A stretch of 64,000 nucleotides of DNA, from assembly GCA_009617715.1 (NCBI GenBank), contig VTFK01000155.1, forward strand, positions 868,001 through 932,000, written 5' to 3'. The position numbers were made by a program, and so were the translations under genes. The DNA is from Plectrocnemia conspersa. Its lineage: Eukaryota; Arthropoda; Insecta; Trichoptera; Polycentropodidae. This document shows positions 48,409-60,065 of the stretch, in pieces; position 1 is the first letter of the stretch; each line of letters opens with the position of its first letter. Below the pieces are notes generated by a model that was given only the letters and a program-made list of their open reading frames with translations, was not told the DNA's origin and did not search any database.

Positions 48409-48790
48409 AGAAACGTTCTGGCTGCAACGGTCAAGAATAAGGGACGAGAATGCAACTCTAGAGATATTCTAGAAGCTCTTCATGACTAGATTAACTGAGT
48501 AATGTCTAAATATCATTCTTGCATTCGAATATCCCTTATTATTCCCATATTTGTGTTAAAAATACATATATAGAATACTAAAATAAATTTCAATAGGTGC
48601 AATATCTTGTGTACACAAACCATTATCATTATTCGAAAAAATAAATGGGTCGAAAAATAAAACCCTGCACAAAGCATACGAAAAGTTTGTTACGACACTG
48701 ATGTAGGGTATGTGTATATAAATTTATTTATGCCAAAATTAAACGAGATATGAAATACGAGTTTATTTTATATATTACGTAATAATCTTG
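48409..48790. other. Non-coding stretch, no feature seen
   Basis: AAGAATAAGGGACG near 48434 also occurs at 24975. Otherwise AT-rich. Confidence 0.35.
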
Positions 48791-49290
48791 ATTGGCCCTT
48801 TCAAGCGTTAACAGCGCCATTCAAAACGACGTGCAATTTCAAGGCTTATTATCGTATAATGACGCTCGAAAAAAATCCGAGGCCACTTTATCCTCATCAT
48901 TGTTTATGAGACCCTCAATTTGTAAACATTGCGACAACAACAACAACGGTGAGATGGCTTCTATTATATTTTTTCAGCGGAAACGGAGCTCTTCTTCGGA
49001 AAATTTATATCGATTCGCAATTTGAGATATCGATGAGTAACAATGACATGATCGCGGCCATCCAGCATCCGCTTAATGGACCATGCCCGTGTCGAAAATT
49101 GCCTGTCGTTACTAACAGATGGTTCGGTGTAAAGTTTTACGGCGTGTGGCATGATGGAATGGTGTTTTGTGGCATAATTGATGTAAACACGTTGACACGC
49201 TTGTCTTTACGGGGGGCTATATACAGGACTGCTGAAAGACGTGACACGTTTCATTTACCTGTCAGCGCTCTATATAGGGTGCATATTTAA
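48791..49290 (+). other. GC-rich island containing the longest ORF (113 codons)
   Basis: Plus frames 48792-49025 (77 codons) and 48949-49290 (113 codons) overlap. In the longer frame a second ATG at 49033 opens MSNNDMIAAIQHPLNG, followed by a Cys- and Arg-containing, non-repetitive sequence (NRWFGVKFYGVWHDGMVFCG). Composition and codon third positions differ from the AT-rich surroundings. No signal peptide, clear domain or splice context was found, and a 62-codon minus frame overlaps. It may be an exon, a small gene or a conserved non-coding element. Confidence 0.25.
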
Positions 49291-49751
49291 TGTATATTAT
49301 AAAAAAACTCACGTAACACTTGAGCTTTAAATTAAATTTATGATTTGAAATGAGCGCTCAGTCTGATTAATGAATGTTAAAAAATATTTTTTCATATAGT
49401 TAATTTAATTATACCGACTTAACACTTATTTTTGGCCTAATCCAAACTTAAACATTTAAGTTTAATGTTAAGAATTTACTTATATGCTTCATATCTCGCA
49501 AATATACGTACTCCCCAAAAGAGACGCAATGAACATAATATTTTTCTTAAGATAGGTATAACTTATAAAAAGTTCAATAAATACACTTAAATTTCTTTAA
49601 GTTGCATATACGATTTTAGCTATATACATTTCAGTTTATATATATATAAATCTATTCATAAACTATTGTATTAAGAGTTCAATTAATTATGCAATGTCAC
49701 AATAGTTTTTATGTAAAATGCCATCACCGTTTAAAACATATATTTGATTTT
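49291..49751. other. AT-rich non-coding stretch, no feature seen
   Basis: Dense stops, no repeats beyond A/T runs. Confidence 0.45.
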
Positions 49752-49823
49752 TATATTGGTTCTTCAGTTATATTAAATTCGTTTTAAAACATATATTGGT
49801 TCTTCAGTTATATTGAATTCGTT
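49752..49823 (+). repeat. Short direct duplication, 40-bp period
   Basis: TATATTGGTTCTTCAGTTAT followed by ATTRAATTCGTT occurs at 49752 and again at 49792, differing by one base over 32 bp. It looks like a recent slippage-type duplication. A 9-bp GTATGAAAA repeat follows at 49824. Confidence 0.85.
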
Positions 49824-51630
49824 GTATGAAAAGTATGAAAAGTTAAGCCGTATTTGTAGCATTAGTGTTTTTGCACAAATAAAATAAAACTTTGAAGTAA
49901 TTCACAGAGGTTATTTCTTCAAAACGCTAATATGAAAATCAGATTTTTACTACGCTTTAAAGTTTTTTTTTCAGTGAACAACTATTTTAGCAAATATTTT
50001 TTTTTATTACATAACTGCCTAACAATGATTTTTTCTAGGACGTGCAATCGTCTAAAACTAATTTAAAATCTTATATGTATGTTACAATCGCATAATTGAG
50101 GCGCATATAGGAATTTGTTTCCACTAATACATATAAAATCTAATTTATAGGTTTTTAATATAATTCTGTACTGCATTAAAACAGTAAAAATCACGCTATT
50201 TTTGATACAAACTAAAGCGGAAAATAAATGTTATTTAAAAATGTTGGTAAAATGTATATTATATAGCGTGAAAATGTGTCATTAGTAATGTATTAGCCAT
50301 TAAGAAAGACCAGTATTCAAAAACTACATTTTATGTTTTAACTACATGCAAAAAAAAAAAGATATGCATCAATTGTAGATGGTTATCTATTTTCATGTTA
50401 GTGTCATTCCCAAAACCATAATATAGATATATTCGGATTAAAAACTATATAAAAGTCGTAAACTAGCATTTTTAACACACTACACATGAGAATCGCAAAG
50501 CTAGTTCAATCCGATTTTTTCATGAATTCTATTTCACTCCTATTTTTTTGCAACGGAATTTTTATCAAAATAACTACACGCTTCGCTTAACGCTTACAGG
50601 TCAAGGGTCTCAAAATCCACAGTCAGAATTATTAGAATTTATTATTAACAAAAAATATATTCTTAAATTGTTGCATAAGCAAAAACTCGGATAATCTGAT
50701 CTAAGTTAAATTAATTCGATATAGTAATATTGGTATAAAAGGTTCTATTAATATCATATTTAATATTTTTTTATTTAGATTTATTAGATTAAACAGTTTT
50801 ACGATCATTATCTAAACTATCGATTTGTTTAGTATTAAAATACAGAAGATCAAAATCTTAATACAACCGATAGTAATAAAAATATATAAATGGCACTAAA
50901 ATCAGAAATGCCCGAAATTTATTTATCATTATGAAATATCCATAATTGAGCTTTTATGCTTATCTGATTAAAATACAAATTAACAGTTTTGGAATTATTA
51001 ATTTAAATAGGTAATTACTATTGTTTTTCCAATACATTCAAGAAATATTTTTACAAATAAACTTTATATTCGATAAAAATTTATATGATAGCTTTAATTT
51101 TAGTTATTATATAAATGTGAACTATGCTTAAAACTGCTATATTACAGAGCTTTGTTTATGCTAATATTATATAAAATTAATTTTAATGAATGATTTGATA
51201 CGTAATAAACAGAAAACTCATTTCTTGGCTATATATTACATAAAATTTGATTTTTTTTTAAAAAAATCACAATATTTTTCACAAAATTGTCGTTTATCTT
51301 ATTGTTAAAATACACTTATTACCACACTTATTTTTTTAATGTGTCTGCCATTTTGTTTTATATGTGTTATATTATGATTATGTTTATTTTTCATTTCTTT
51401 TGATAGATGATTTTTTTAACAAAGATGTTCTACAATAACTATTAAAATATTTTCAATAATTTACGTCGACTATAACAAAAACCTACTCATGTTTGAAAAA
51501 AATTTAAACAATCAAAACTATAGTCAAGTTTAATTTTATTGTAATAATGCATTTATTAAAGCATACCTAAAAATATCATGTAACTAGAAAAAATATATTA
51601 ACCAGCAAAAATTGCTATTTGTTATGCTTT
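49824..51630. other. AT-rich non-coding stretch, no feature seen
   Basis: Low-complexity A/T-rich DNA with no coding-like frame and no repeat matched elsewhere. Confidence 0.45.
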
Positions 51631-51814
51631 GTACGGCGCCACGCTCATAAACCACCAGTTGTTACTCCCCACTGCGTTTCCCGTGCTATTCAAACCCAAT
51701 CCTAATTTAAACCAATTAACTATTATACCGTTATTATAATCGTTTCGGTTAGGTTTGAGTTTGAACAACAAATAGACGTTTCGCAACTGTCAAAATTTTT
51801 GCGTGACGCCGTGC
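51631..51814. mobile_element. Short inverted-repeat element (MITE-like, family G)
   Basis: GTACGGCGCCACGC at 51631 and GCGTGACGCCGTGC at 51801 are inverted ends with two mismatches in 14. Weaker complementarity extends inward (TTCAAACCCAATCCTAATT against AACCTAACTCAAA-type sequence on the other strand). The right half, GGTTAGGTTTGAGTTTGAAC and GACGTTTCGCAACTGTC, recurs as GCTTAGGTTTGGGTT and TACGTTTTGCAACTGTC at 54938-54983. There is no coding capacity; 184 bp fits a MITE. Confidence 0.6.
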
Positions 51815-52362
51815 TAACTTACCCAAAAAAATTAACATTAAAAAAAATGAAAGCACCTTGTATACAATAGCCACTACAACTTTTTAAAATCATTATTAAT
51901 CATATAATTTTTGAATAAAAAAATCAAATGAATATCGAAAAGTATTAAATATATAAAAAACATTGAATATATTAAATCGCATCGTTTTATATTTATAGAT
52001 TTGAATGAAAGCACTGGTGTTAGAGATAAGACTCAATTTGACATATACTAAAGGTATTGAAGAGGTGAAAATAAATGATATGTTTCAAATAGTGCGTTTT
52101 AAATAAAACTGAAGCTGTAAAAATATCAGATTAACAATTCAATTCACTTACAAGTTTATAAGAATAGATTTTAATTTTTCTATATATTGCCAGAAAACCC
52201 AGAATTGCATTGCTGTTCGCATCATTTTAATTATCAGACTATCAAATAACGCTGGATATCATCAGGGGATAATTGGAGGTAGAATTACACCATTATGGGG
52301 TCTTTAAAGCCAGCTCTATTTTAGTAGTTACATGAGGCGCAGGAGTTTTGGTCTATTAGAAA
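51815..52362. other. AT-rich non-coding stretch, no feature seen
   Basis: No gene or shared repeat recognised. Confidence 0.4.
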
Positions 52363-52740
52363 CTACGATACATACTTAGTTGGGCTTCGCTTCAATACGC
52401 TGTGTAAAATTAAGCTAGACCCAACGCGAGGGACAGCTGCAGTCGGATAATCTAGCGCAAAAAAATATTGATGGTTTCCAGCATCACTAAGCAATTTAAT
52501 TGAAGTTACTACAATACGATCAGCTCTAAATTTGTCTATTATTCGTTCAAGCTTCCTCAGAGAATCATTATAATAAATGTGACACTTAATTATATCACCA
52601 CTTACTGGCAAGCACTAAAATGACTGGCAATCAACGACGACCACGATACCTACTCTCGAAAACTAACAAAACTCTCGAGCCTTTTAGCACAATAAACTGT
52701 GATCAGCTTTTCCGGCGCCTAACTAGTTGCAAAATTCACA
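52363..52740 (-). repeat. Longest family E copy, with an attached open frame
   Basis: On the minus strand it starts TGTGAATTTTGCAACTAG, then GCGCCGGAAAAGCTG and ACAGTTTATTG, shared with 32.9 and 38.85 kb. It continues through GTGGTCGTCGTTGATTG, shared with 47.3 kb, into a frame that is open from 52611 to a stop at 52363. The frame lacks an ATG start (TTG only). It reads as ordinary protein, for example SLRKLERIIDKFRADRIVV and FALDYPTAAVPRVGS, but I recognise no family. It may be a degenerate gag-like or transposon ORF. Confidence 0.5.
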
Positions 52741-54640
52741 ATTTCTTTAAATAAGTTCTTAATGTAATACAATAAATGTTTTCAAGCAAGAATTAAACAC
52801 TGCGGAAAAATTTTAATTAGCAATATATTTAAAATTTAACTATTTTAAGCGCAACTAAAATTTTTTAGAAATACAAAATACATATATTATTTTTTACTGT
52901 TATTTTAACTATTTTTATGTTAGAATTATAAAGTAACAACTAGGTTAATAGGTAGTTTTCCATATTGATTAATATATTAATATTAAGCATAGTTTTAAAT
53001 ACTTTAAGCTTATTTTCGTATATTTATTACACGTAATGAGTTTCACGTTAAGTAAGTAAGCTAAGCATTGATAAATAAAATGATTATATAACTTCAAATT
53101 AAATGTAAAATAGATGCAAAGTTACATCGACAAGGGAAATACGGGTATACTTGCATACATACAGCCAGCCCTAGCATTTTATTACAGTGTTAGTGTTATA
53201 TGGAAATATAGCACTCAAGACATTAAATTCAATAATAAAATCAATTACGCCATCGATATCGTATATACGACTAATTGATTACGAACCCTTTGCGCAGCAG
53301 GGCTTCGAAAAGCGCGTTTTTTATTAACAGCGCAGATTTGAGCCAACGCTCTTAACGAAATTAACGAACCCATCAACGCTTTGCTTTTTCGTTACTCGAA
53401 TCGATTATTCTTTCAGAGTAAAATTTAAAAATAAATTACACCTATGTACATAAAATAAATTGAATTATTATGTGTTCATTGCATGCTGCGTAATGGATCT
53501 ATAAAATATGGCGTTTATTTAAAAAAAATAGTTAAATAATAAATAGCTATATGTAACATTATTTGTTCTAAAAGTTGCCTTCCACGTAAAAAGGGTTTAT
53601 TTGCAGTCTAAAAGTTTTAATTTGCCGGAAGAACGGACTTGACTTAAACGGTTAATTAATTGAAAAACGTAAATTATAACTGTACTGTACTAAAAAGTTA
53701 ATATAAGGAAACGTAAACGAAATAGTGAGAAAGATTTTGCAACGAGCTAAAAATAATTAAAAAGAGGTAATTAAAAATAAGGGTTTATATGCAATTATAA
53801 TATTAAAAAATTCATTGTTAAATATATATTTAATTCAATAGATTCTACAATACAATACTATGAGTAATTATTATATTTTTAATAAAAATGTAATAATCAT
53901 ATAAAAAAATATTTTAGGAGCTTAAAATATAAATAAAAAAAAATTTAGGAAAAAACTAATATTATAACTTAAGCATTTTAAACAGTGATTTATTAGTTAC
54001 TGATGTATTTTTACACAAATAGTAACCACGCCAAATAAAGCTTATGTTTTCAAAAGAATTTCATATTTTAAAAGCAAATAGATCAAGAATATCAAATATG
54101 AATTAATCTGCAAAGAGCTTAACTAACAATAAACCTTGGATTTGTGAATATGCTACGAGAGTTGATGATAAAACCATCAACATTTAAAAGCAAAATTGTA
54201 GAATATGAATATATTAACTTTATATATTGTATTTACATTTAAATTTATATTATAATCACTATATGTAAACATGTATATTAAAATTTATATATTGCACCTA
54301 CATTTTTTTATGTTCTGAAAAAAAAATAAGCTGTAGTAATTTTATAAATATAATTTAACACATTAACACAAAATCTATTTTACAAAAAATGTTTTAATCT
54401 GTAATATATATGTAAAGATCTATAAAAGTGCATTAATTTTCTATTAATTTTTTAGTTATACTTCTGAATATAAATATTAAAAAATAATAAGTCAACCGGA
54501 TCTGATTCGATAACAACATTATTTTTTAAAAATCTAAACGAAATTTTATAATAAAGTAAACTTCTCTTAAAAAAAAAATACTCCACGACTGACAGCGACT
54601 GACAATAATCCCTAACAAAAAAAATCAATTCGATCTTTAA
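52741..54640. other. AT-rich non-coding stretch
   Basis: 53270-53400 is mildly GC-richer with no frame. Otherwise low-complexity A/T sequence. No shared repeat. Confidence 0.4.
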
Positions 54641-54642
54641 CA

Positions 54643-54870
54643 GCATTTTTAGACTTAATAAGTCACTCGCTAAAAAGTGTGTTAAGAATTATACACAGAA
54701 TAATTCACACACGTTGTAAAAATGCTATAAGCAGAAAACAATTTGGATTTAGGAATGGTCAAGGTACACGAGAAGCGCTCTTATGCCTTTGCATGACTAA
54801 ACCGAATTTTGACCAAAAACAATCATCCCTTCTCAGAAGTAAAAAATCTACGTTAAAAGCAGTAAAATCG
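54643..54870 (+). pseudogene. LINE reverse-transcriptase fragment (N-terminal RT motifs)
   Basis: The frame reads DLISHSLKSVLRIIHRIIH, then SRKQFGFRNGQGTREALLCL. This corresponds to RT motifs with the LxSHxLKxxLRIIxxRI and QFGFRNGxGTREAL signatures of insect endonuclease-reverse transcriptases. The catalytic FxDD box expected further on is missing. The sequence passes at about 54870 into unrelated repeat DNA. It is a dead, truncated piece; its C-terminal counterpart of the same family lies at 55.8 kb. Confidence 0.8.
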
Positions 54871-54879
54871 TGTCGGAGT

Positions 54880-55125
54880 GAAATTGTAATTAGTTTCAGA
54901 ACATTCATTAGGTCACGTTGGTTTGGATAATTCGTATAGCTTAGGTTTGGGTTAGACAGCAAATGTACGTTTTGCAACTGTCGAATCGAGTTTCATAGAC
55001 AATATAATTTCACTAGCGCCTATCAGTTAATTTATATTTAAGCTAGTAGAATATATATTTACTAGTGAAAATGTATTTGCACCTGCCAGATAAATTATTT
55101 CTTCACAGGTAAAAATGCTATATTT
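54880..55125. repeat. Repeat block with family A and G sequence
   Basis: AACATTCATTAGGTCA (54899) matches the hairpin at 9.8 kb. AGGTTTGGGTTAGACAGC and CGTTTTGCAACTGTC match the right half of the element at 51.6 kb. ATATAATTTCACTAGCGCC is the inverted family A end and ACTAGTGAAAATGTATTTG the forward one, so family A ends occur here facing each other. The block separates two LINE-derived pieces and may be an insertion into them. Confidence 0.55.
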
Positions 55126-55265
55126 TAAAAAATATTATCGAGATAGATTCGAAACTTTTTTTTTTAATTTTTAGACCAACTAGAAAAGCAATTTTACAAT
55201 ATAGACCAGCAATTGAAGAAAATCGAAACCCGTTTCTCTTCAGGGCGGAAACTTAAAAATCTGTC

Positions 55266-55740
55266 ATGAATAATCTAACAATAATGGCTTGGAATGTCAA
55301 TGGACTCATGTACAAACGCAATGAACTTCAGACGGTCTTAGGAATAAACAATATATTACTAATAGATATATGTCTTATATCTGAAACACATGCCAGACGA
55401 GAAATAATATGCAGATTAAAAAGATACAAAAATTTTCATGATTATTATTCCAGTAACCATACAAAGGAAACAGAAAATATACAACTCACAATAATAACTA
55501 TCAAAACAAAGAAATACCCCATTACAATTGCGAGCATATGCTGCTCTTGCAAGTATAAGCTAGAAAAACATTAGTATTCAGGAATAATAAAGCTACATGG
55601 AAATCATTTTATATTCGGAGGAGAGAAGTGTGTTTTTCATCCTACTTTTATATGTATTCTAAAAATATATTCAAATTAGCACTTCAGGGACAAAAAGGTA
55701 TACAAGTAGGCGGGGAGACTAATTAACAATATTTATTATG
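55266..55740 (+). pseudogene. Jockey-type LINE endonuclease fragment
   Basis: An ATG-initiated frame of 102 codons begins NLTIMAWNVNGLMYKRNEL and LLIDICLISETHARRE. These are the first conserved blocks of an apurinic-type endonuclease: the WNxNGL strand and the SETH metal-binding glutamate. After a stop at 55572 the related reading continues GNHFIFGG, matching the LGxxFIxGGDxNAKH block, then SGTKRYTSRRGD. The RT domain that should follow is missing. It is inactive through truncation and stops. Confidence 0.75.
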
Positions 55741-55799
55741 TTCAAGACACGGAACTATAAAAAATATTATAATAAATACACTGGAAGCTTTTAAAATTT

Positions 55800-56110
55800 T
55801 GTCTTATAGCTGAATGCTGAAAGTTCTTCAATGACCGAATTCTATTCATGACTGGACGCGTTCAAGAACTCGTTTCAACCATAATCGGAGGAAAATAAAA
55901 TACCTCGAAGACACGGTTCGAAGTCCGAAATATGAATTTCTTCATACTTTAATAATGGAAAAAAATAGATTGGAAAAAAGAAGAAAATCTTGGTTGCGAA
56001 TATACACATATGGATGGAGATGACAGCTGAAGAAGTGTTTTGTGCAGACATGGACTGGAAAGGATACTTAGAACTAATCAATTAGATGGTCACCGAGGTC
56101 TGGAATGACA
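55800..56110 (+). pseudogene. LINE reverse-transcriptase C-terminal fragment
   Basis: The frame reads RKIKYLEDTVRSPKYEFLHT, then RLEKRRKSWLRIY, and after a stop QLKKCFVQTWTGK. This is the RKLxYLGHxxRxxxYxLLxL ... RRxSWLxN ending typical of the same endonuclease-RT group as the 54.65 kb fragment. The two may be opposite ends of one old insertion, since broken up by a jockey copy and other repeats. Stops and frame changes make it non-functional. Confidence 0.75.
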
Positions 56111-56820
56111 CATGAAGAACATCAAACCAGAATAAAAAAAAATTATATATACTATAATATTTTACAAGACAAAGATAAGAAATGTGTTTTAAATTAAAGT
56201 TACAGCAAAATATTTTTTTGTCTAACATTTCATTACAGTCAACCTTATTGATAATATAAATAGCATGTCGCAATGATTGCCAAGAGAACATATGAGTTAT
56301 TAATAAAACTTTAGTCCTTGAATATGTATGTTGATATTAAACAGATAAAATCATACAAACCCTTTTAGATTGTAATATATGTGTCATACATACCCTTGTT
56401 AAATTATTTTTTTGCTTTATTTATGTACATTTATGGATAAAAAAATATTTAACAGTACTTTAGTTGTTCATTATTCATATAATGTCAACATAATCACAAA
56501 TTCCAGTTATTAACTTCGGTAAACTTTTTTTGTCACTCCTGTATTTTTTTATCATGAAAACCTTTTATGTGGATCGCGTTAATTAGAAAAACGCCTAATG
56601 ACAATTTTAAAACTAACATTAAAAAAATAAACACCACTAGCTATATTTTGGGTAACATATCACATTCATAAAAAAATTTATGTATGTAACGAATTTATTA
56701 AATTATTATAAATATAATAAAATATAAGGTTATTTAATATCGTTTCTTTAAAAAAAAAAACATTTTTATAATCCTACTATTAAAAAGCAAAACGCATCAG
56801 TAACGAAATAAAAACAAGGT
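56111..56820. other. AT-rich non-coding stretch, no feature seen
   Basis: No coding-like frame or shared repeat. Confidence 0.4.
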
Positions 56821-56985
56821 TTTAAGCAATTCGTTACTAAAGATGAAAAGTGTTTTTAGTACAGTAAAGACTTTAAGAAGGTTATTCATATACTGCAAGC
56901 TGCTGCTACAGAAATCAAACAAATCGATTCCACTAAGTACTGTTCACAATGTATTGATAAGGAAGAGTCACAAGTTAACCATTAG
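56821..56985 (+). pseudogene. Possible coding relic with one internal stop
   Basis: Frame KQFVTKDEKCF, stop, YSKDFKKVIHILQAAATEIK, QIDSTKYCSQCIDKEESQ and a stop. The region reads like ordinary protein for about 54 codons with one internal stop, and has an unusually even residue mix for this AT-rich window. No family recognised; a transposon or retropseudogene scrap is the simplest idea. Confidence 0.2.
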
Positions 56986-57094
56986 AAAGTGATCGCGCTC
57001 CACTATCGACTCAGTAAAAATTGTTTAATGTATAGAAACTCTGGTTTGTTTTATATTAAAACTAAATCTAAGAATTCTTAGAAATTGGTAGTGT

Positions 57095-57445
57095 TTGGCG
57101 AAATTCGATGATGTCACTTTTTCACGAATTCGATGCCTCTATATACTACGTATGCGAGAGGTAAAAATAGCAGTAGCAGAGGGAGAGACGAACGAATCGC
57201 GCACGAATGCCCCGAAGGGTCGGATTCCCTTTGGCCTCCTATGTGTAGGGGAGGGAAAGGGGCGCTTCAACAGGCTTTTATTTCAATTACTATGCTAAAT
57301 TGCGTTTCAAAAGGTACAGAGAGGAAAACATGACCTTAACCCGTTTTCTCGCATGTGTGTGTGCTCAGACTTCGACGTACGTGCGCGGATTTTTCCGCGG
57401 GCGCTCCGACAAACTCACGAGCTGAGCTACAATGTGTGCTGTATG
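57095..57445. other. GC-rich island with overlapping plus frames
   Basis: Plus frames 57095-57298 and 57133-57333 overlap in different phases. Neither has a recognised motif. GC is among the highest in the window, and the sequence continues CG-rich to about 57440 (TTTTTCCGCGGGCGCTCCG). Unique in the window. Regulatory or conserved non-coding DNA fits better than two overlapping genes. Confidence 0.3.
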
Positions 57446-57625
57446 TGAAACTCGACTTTATAAAAATTGTATAATGTATATATGAGCTTCTAAGTGGTGG
57501 AGGGAACTAATGGAAAAGACGGGGTAACGACGTGAAAGGGAAAAAAGATACAAGGGCATCGCTTTTTTTGTAATAGTTTCTGTTTATAAATGATACAATA
57601 AATCTGGGATTTACTGCTATGTATC

Positions 57626-57674
57626 AATTTTTTTTTATTTATAAATCAATGTGATTTATAAATAAAAAAAAATT
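57626..57674. repeat. Perfect 23-bp inverted repeat with 3-base loop
   Basis: AATTTTTTTTTATTTATAAA plus TCA is followed by three bases and the exact reverse complement. The stem is A/T only apart from one C:G pair, so it may arise from local inversion or slippage. It could extrude as a cruciform. Confidence 0.8.
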
Positions 57675-57794
57675 TAGAAGCAAATATTTTATAAATTATC
57701 AATACTGCATATTTTTTAAATACAGTTTTTATATATTGAAATACATATACACAAACATTATGTTTTACCAAAAATATTTACAAATCATTTTATT

Positions 57795-58160
57795 TTAATT
57801 TTGTATTTTCACCCATAAGTCAAATAAGATACAAGGTTGCTGTAAAAGTTTCGTTCTAAAACATCTGCATTTATCAAATGATTTAAGATTAGAAGGGGCG
57901 TTACACTTTCGTTCATCGATAGTTTGTAAACCATAAACCTGCCATACTTTATCACTTTTATCGAACTTTATTAGAAATTTCACTTTGACTAGCACTTCGC
58001 TTCTGACTTGAAATACAGCCAAACTCGCATCAAGCCTAATCGACCGATAAGACCGTTAGAAATCCGAGAAAATCAGTCGCAACTTTACAAGTTCGATCTA
58101 GTCCAGCCAAACAGTCACTCTGAATCTCCAAGAGTTCAAATCGGTCTTCAAAACATCTAG
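57795..58160 (-). other. Coding-like minus-strand frame, unidentified
   Basis: Open 57795-58022 (75 codons, TTG start only) with a varied composition, for example LVKVKFLIKFDKSDKVWQVY and RKCNAPSNLKSFDKCRCF. The sequence ahead of it (58020-58160) is GC-richer, and AATAAAATG follows the stop on the minus strand. It could be the 3' end of an old retroposed or transposon gene. No domain recognised, and no second copy. Confidence 0.2.
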
Positions 58161-59545
58161 AAGACTACGGAAACTACAATTTATGCAATTATTATTGCGC
58201 AATTTTACATTTATATTTTTAAAATTAATATTTAATATTTTTTTAAATGCAATTTTTAAATAGTTTAATAAAAAAAATCCATTTCTTTAAATATTAACTT
58301 TAAATACACAAAACTTGAACCTCGGAATTATTATAGTAATAGTCTTAATTCTTGGGCTTTGAAAATGTAACATAAATATTAGATTTTGTTTTTGTAGATA
58401 AGCAAATTTATTAAAAACATTTTTAATTTAATGATTATTTTATAGAATGTAGCAAAAAGAGCCTATCCACACAAACAATATGAGTTATTGTCTTACACAA
58501 ATTGCTAATAAGGTAAACGTTAATTGGAAAAGTATTTGAAACAGTATAAGTACTTTGAAACAAGTTCACCTAATAACAATAATGGATCTGGATAATTTAT
58601 GTATGAAATTATAATACTCAAAGAAAAAATTATAACTTTTAAAATAATAAGTATTCTACTTGGTTTTAAGAATTTTAAAGCTAGTCATGGTTTTGTTGAC
58701 TCATACAATAATTGGTACAAATAAAAACCAATCGTAATAATAAATATAGTTTGATATGAAATTCATTGAAAAATACATACACATATAATAAAAGTAAAAA
58801 TAATAAAATAGTACTCTAAAATATTTGTGTAATAATTGTAGTTTATGGCAATATCTAAAAATAATCTTTCCTGAGGTCATTTCATTATTATAATACCAAA
58901 AAGGAAAAATCCAATATAAGAAGTAGACATCATAGACGTTATCGAAAGCAATATCCATAATGTAATTTTCGGTCACATGATCTTATGCTCGTTTCTAATT
59001 GGCTATTTTTAATAACTTTCTGAATAAATGTCTGCATTTGAAACATCGTATAACTAAAACTGTTTTTCTAAAAAAAAAAAATTTTCTTAAATATGTTTAT
59101 TTGCCCTACATTTACATGTATATAAATAGTAGAGTTAATATAACTAGATGTCTGATATTGAATCTAGACGTCAATTATCGTCGTAAATTTTCGTCTCATT
59201 TATCTTTAATAATATAAATGCATTTAATGCATATTTATGTTTATCAAATAATCAAATTCAATTTATGCTTTATTTTTTAAAAGGGCTACTTTAAATAATT
59301 AAAATAAATATTAGAAAGTGCTTCTTTGCTGAAGATTTCAGGAAAGCTATTTTAAATATATTTAAAATGCTGCACTCTAATATAATTAAAAATAATTATT
59401 ACGTGCAATATATGATTTATTATATATTTGTATACATTTTTATAATGATTAATTTAATATTTTAGTTTTATAATAAATTTATAATTTCATACATTCCACT
59501 CAATCCAAAAAAACTAAATTCCCAAACCCTTTAAAGCTCCTTTTT
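58161..59545. other. AT-rich non-coding stretch, no feature seen
   Basis: Open frames at 58701-58976 (minus) and 58999-59217 (plus) are Tyr/Phe/Lys-rich and AT-driven. Not supported as genes. Confidence 0.4.
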
Positions 59546-60065
59546 GTGACGTATCCGATCCTAAAATCACTTGGCTCCTTGTACCCTCGATCAATTAATC
59601 TTCACATTGACCGTCAACGACTTCCGCTTCCGCTTCCGCAGTACATCCATCAACGCGTCCATATCAGGTTCCGTTTTTGTTCCAGTATCTTTCGCGTTTT
59701 TACCGATTCATCAATAAAATTTATTTGGTGTCAAATTTATATCAAACGTATTTACGGTCTCCACGAATGAAATATTAAAGCATATTTATTACAGTTTTAT
59801 TACGACATCAGCGTTTATAAGGCGCTTCGAAAGCGAATTTGTGCAAATGAAGTTCTTCTATTGTTTCCATTGCGAGAGTCGCGACTTCCGCAACGAATTA
59901 AATTTAATGCGTATTACGGAAAGTTTCGAGCGATCTTAACGGTTTGATTTAACAATAATTAAATTTGTATTCTTTGGATTTAATCGTTCGACTAAACGGA
60001 CCGAGTTCAAAAACTCTTTAACACAAACGAAATTGGCCGTTATCTTACGCGACAGATTAAAACAG
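59546..60065. other. GC-richer island with a CTTCCG repeat
   Basis: Raised GC over about 500 bp. Plus frame 59546-59770 (74 codons) lacks motifs. CTTCCG is repeated three times at 59621-59639. Numerous CG-containing words such as TTTCGAGCGATCTTAACGG occur. Unique in the window; candidate conserved non-coding element. Confidence 0.3.

Noticed and set aside
58701..58976. 91-codon Tyr/Phe-rich minus-strand ORF
   Set aside because: Low-complexity composition from A/T-rich codons; no membrane topology pattern beyond general hydrophobicity.
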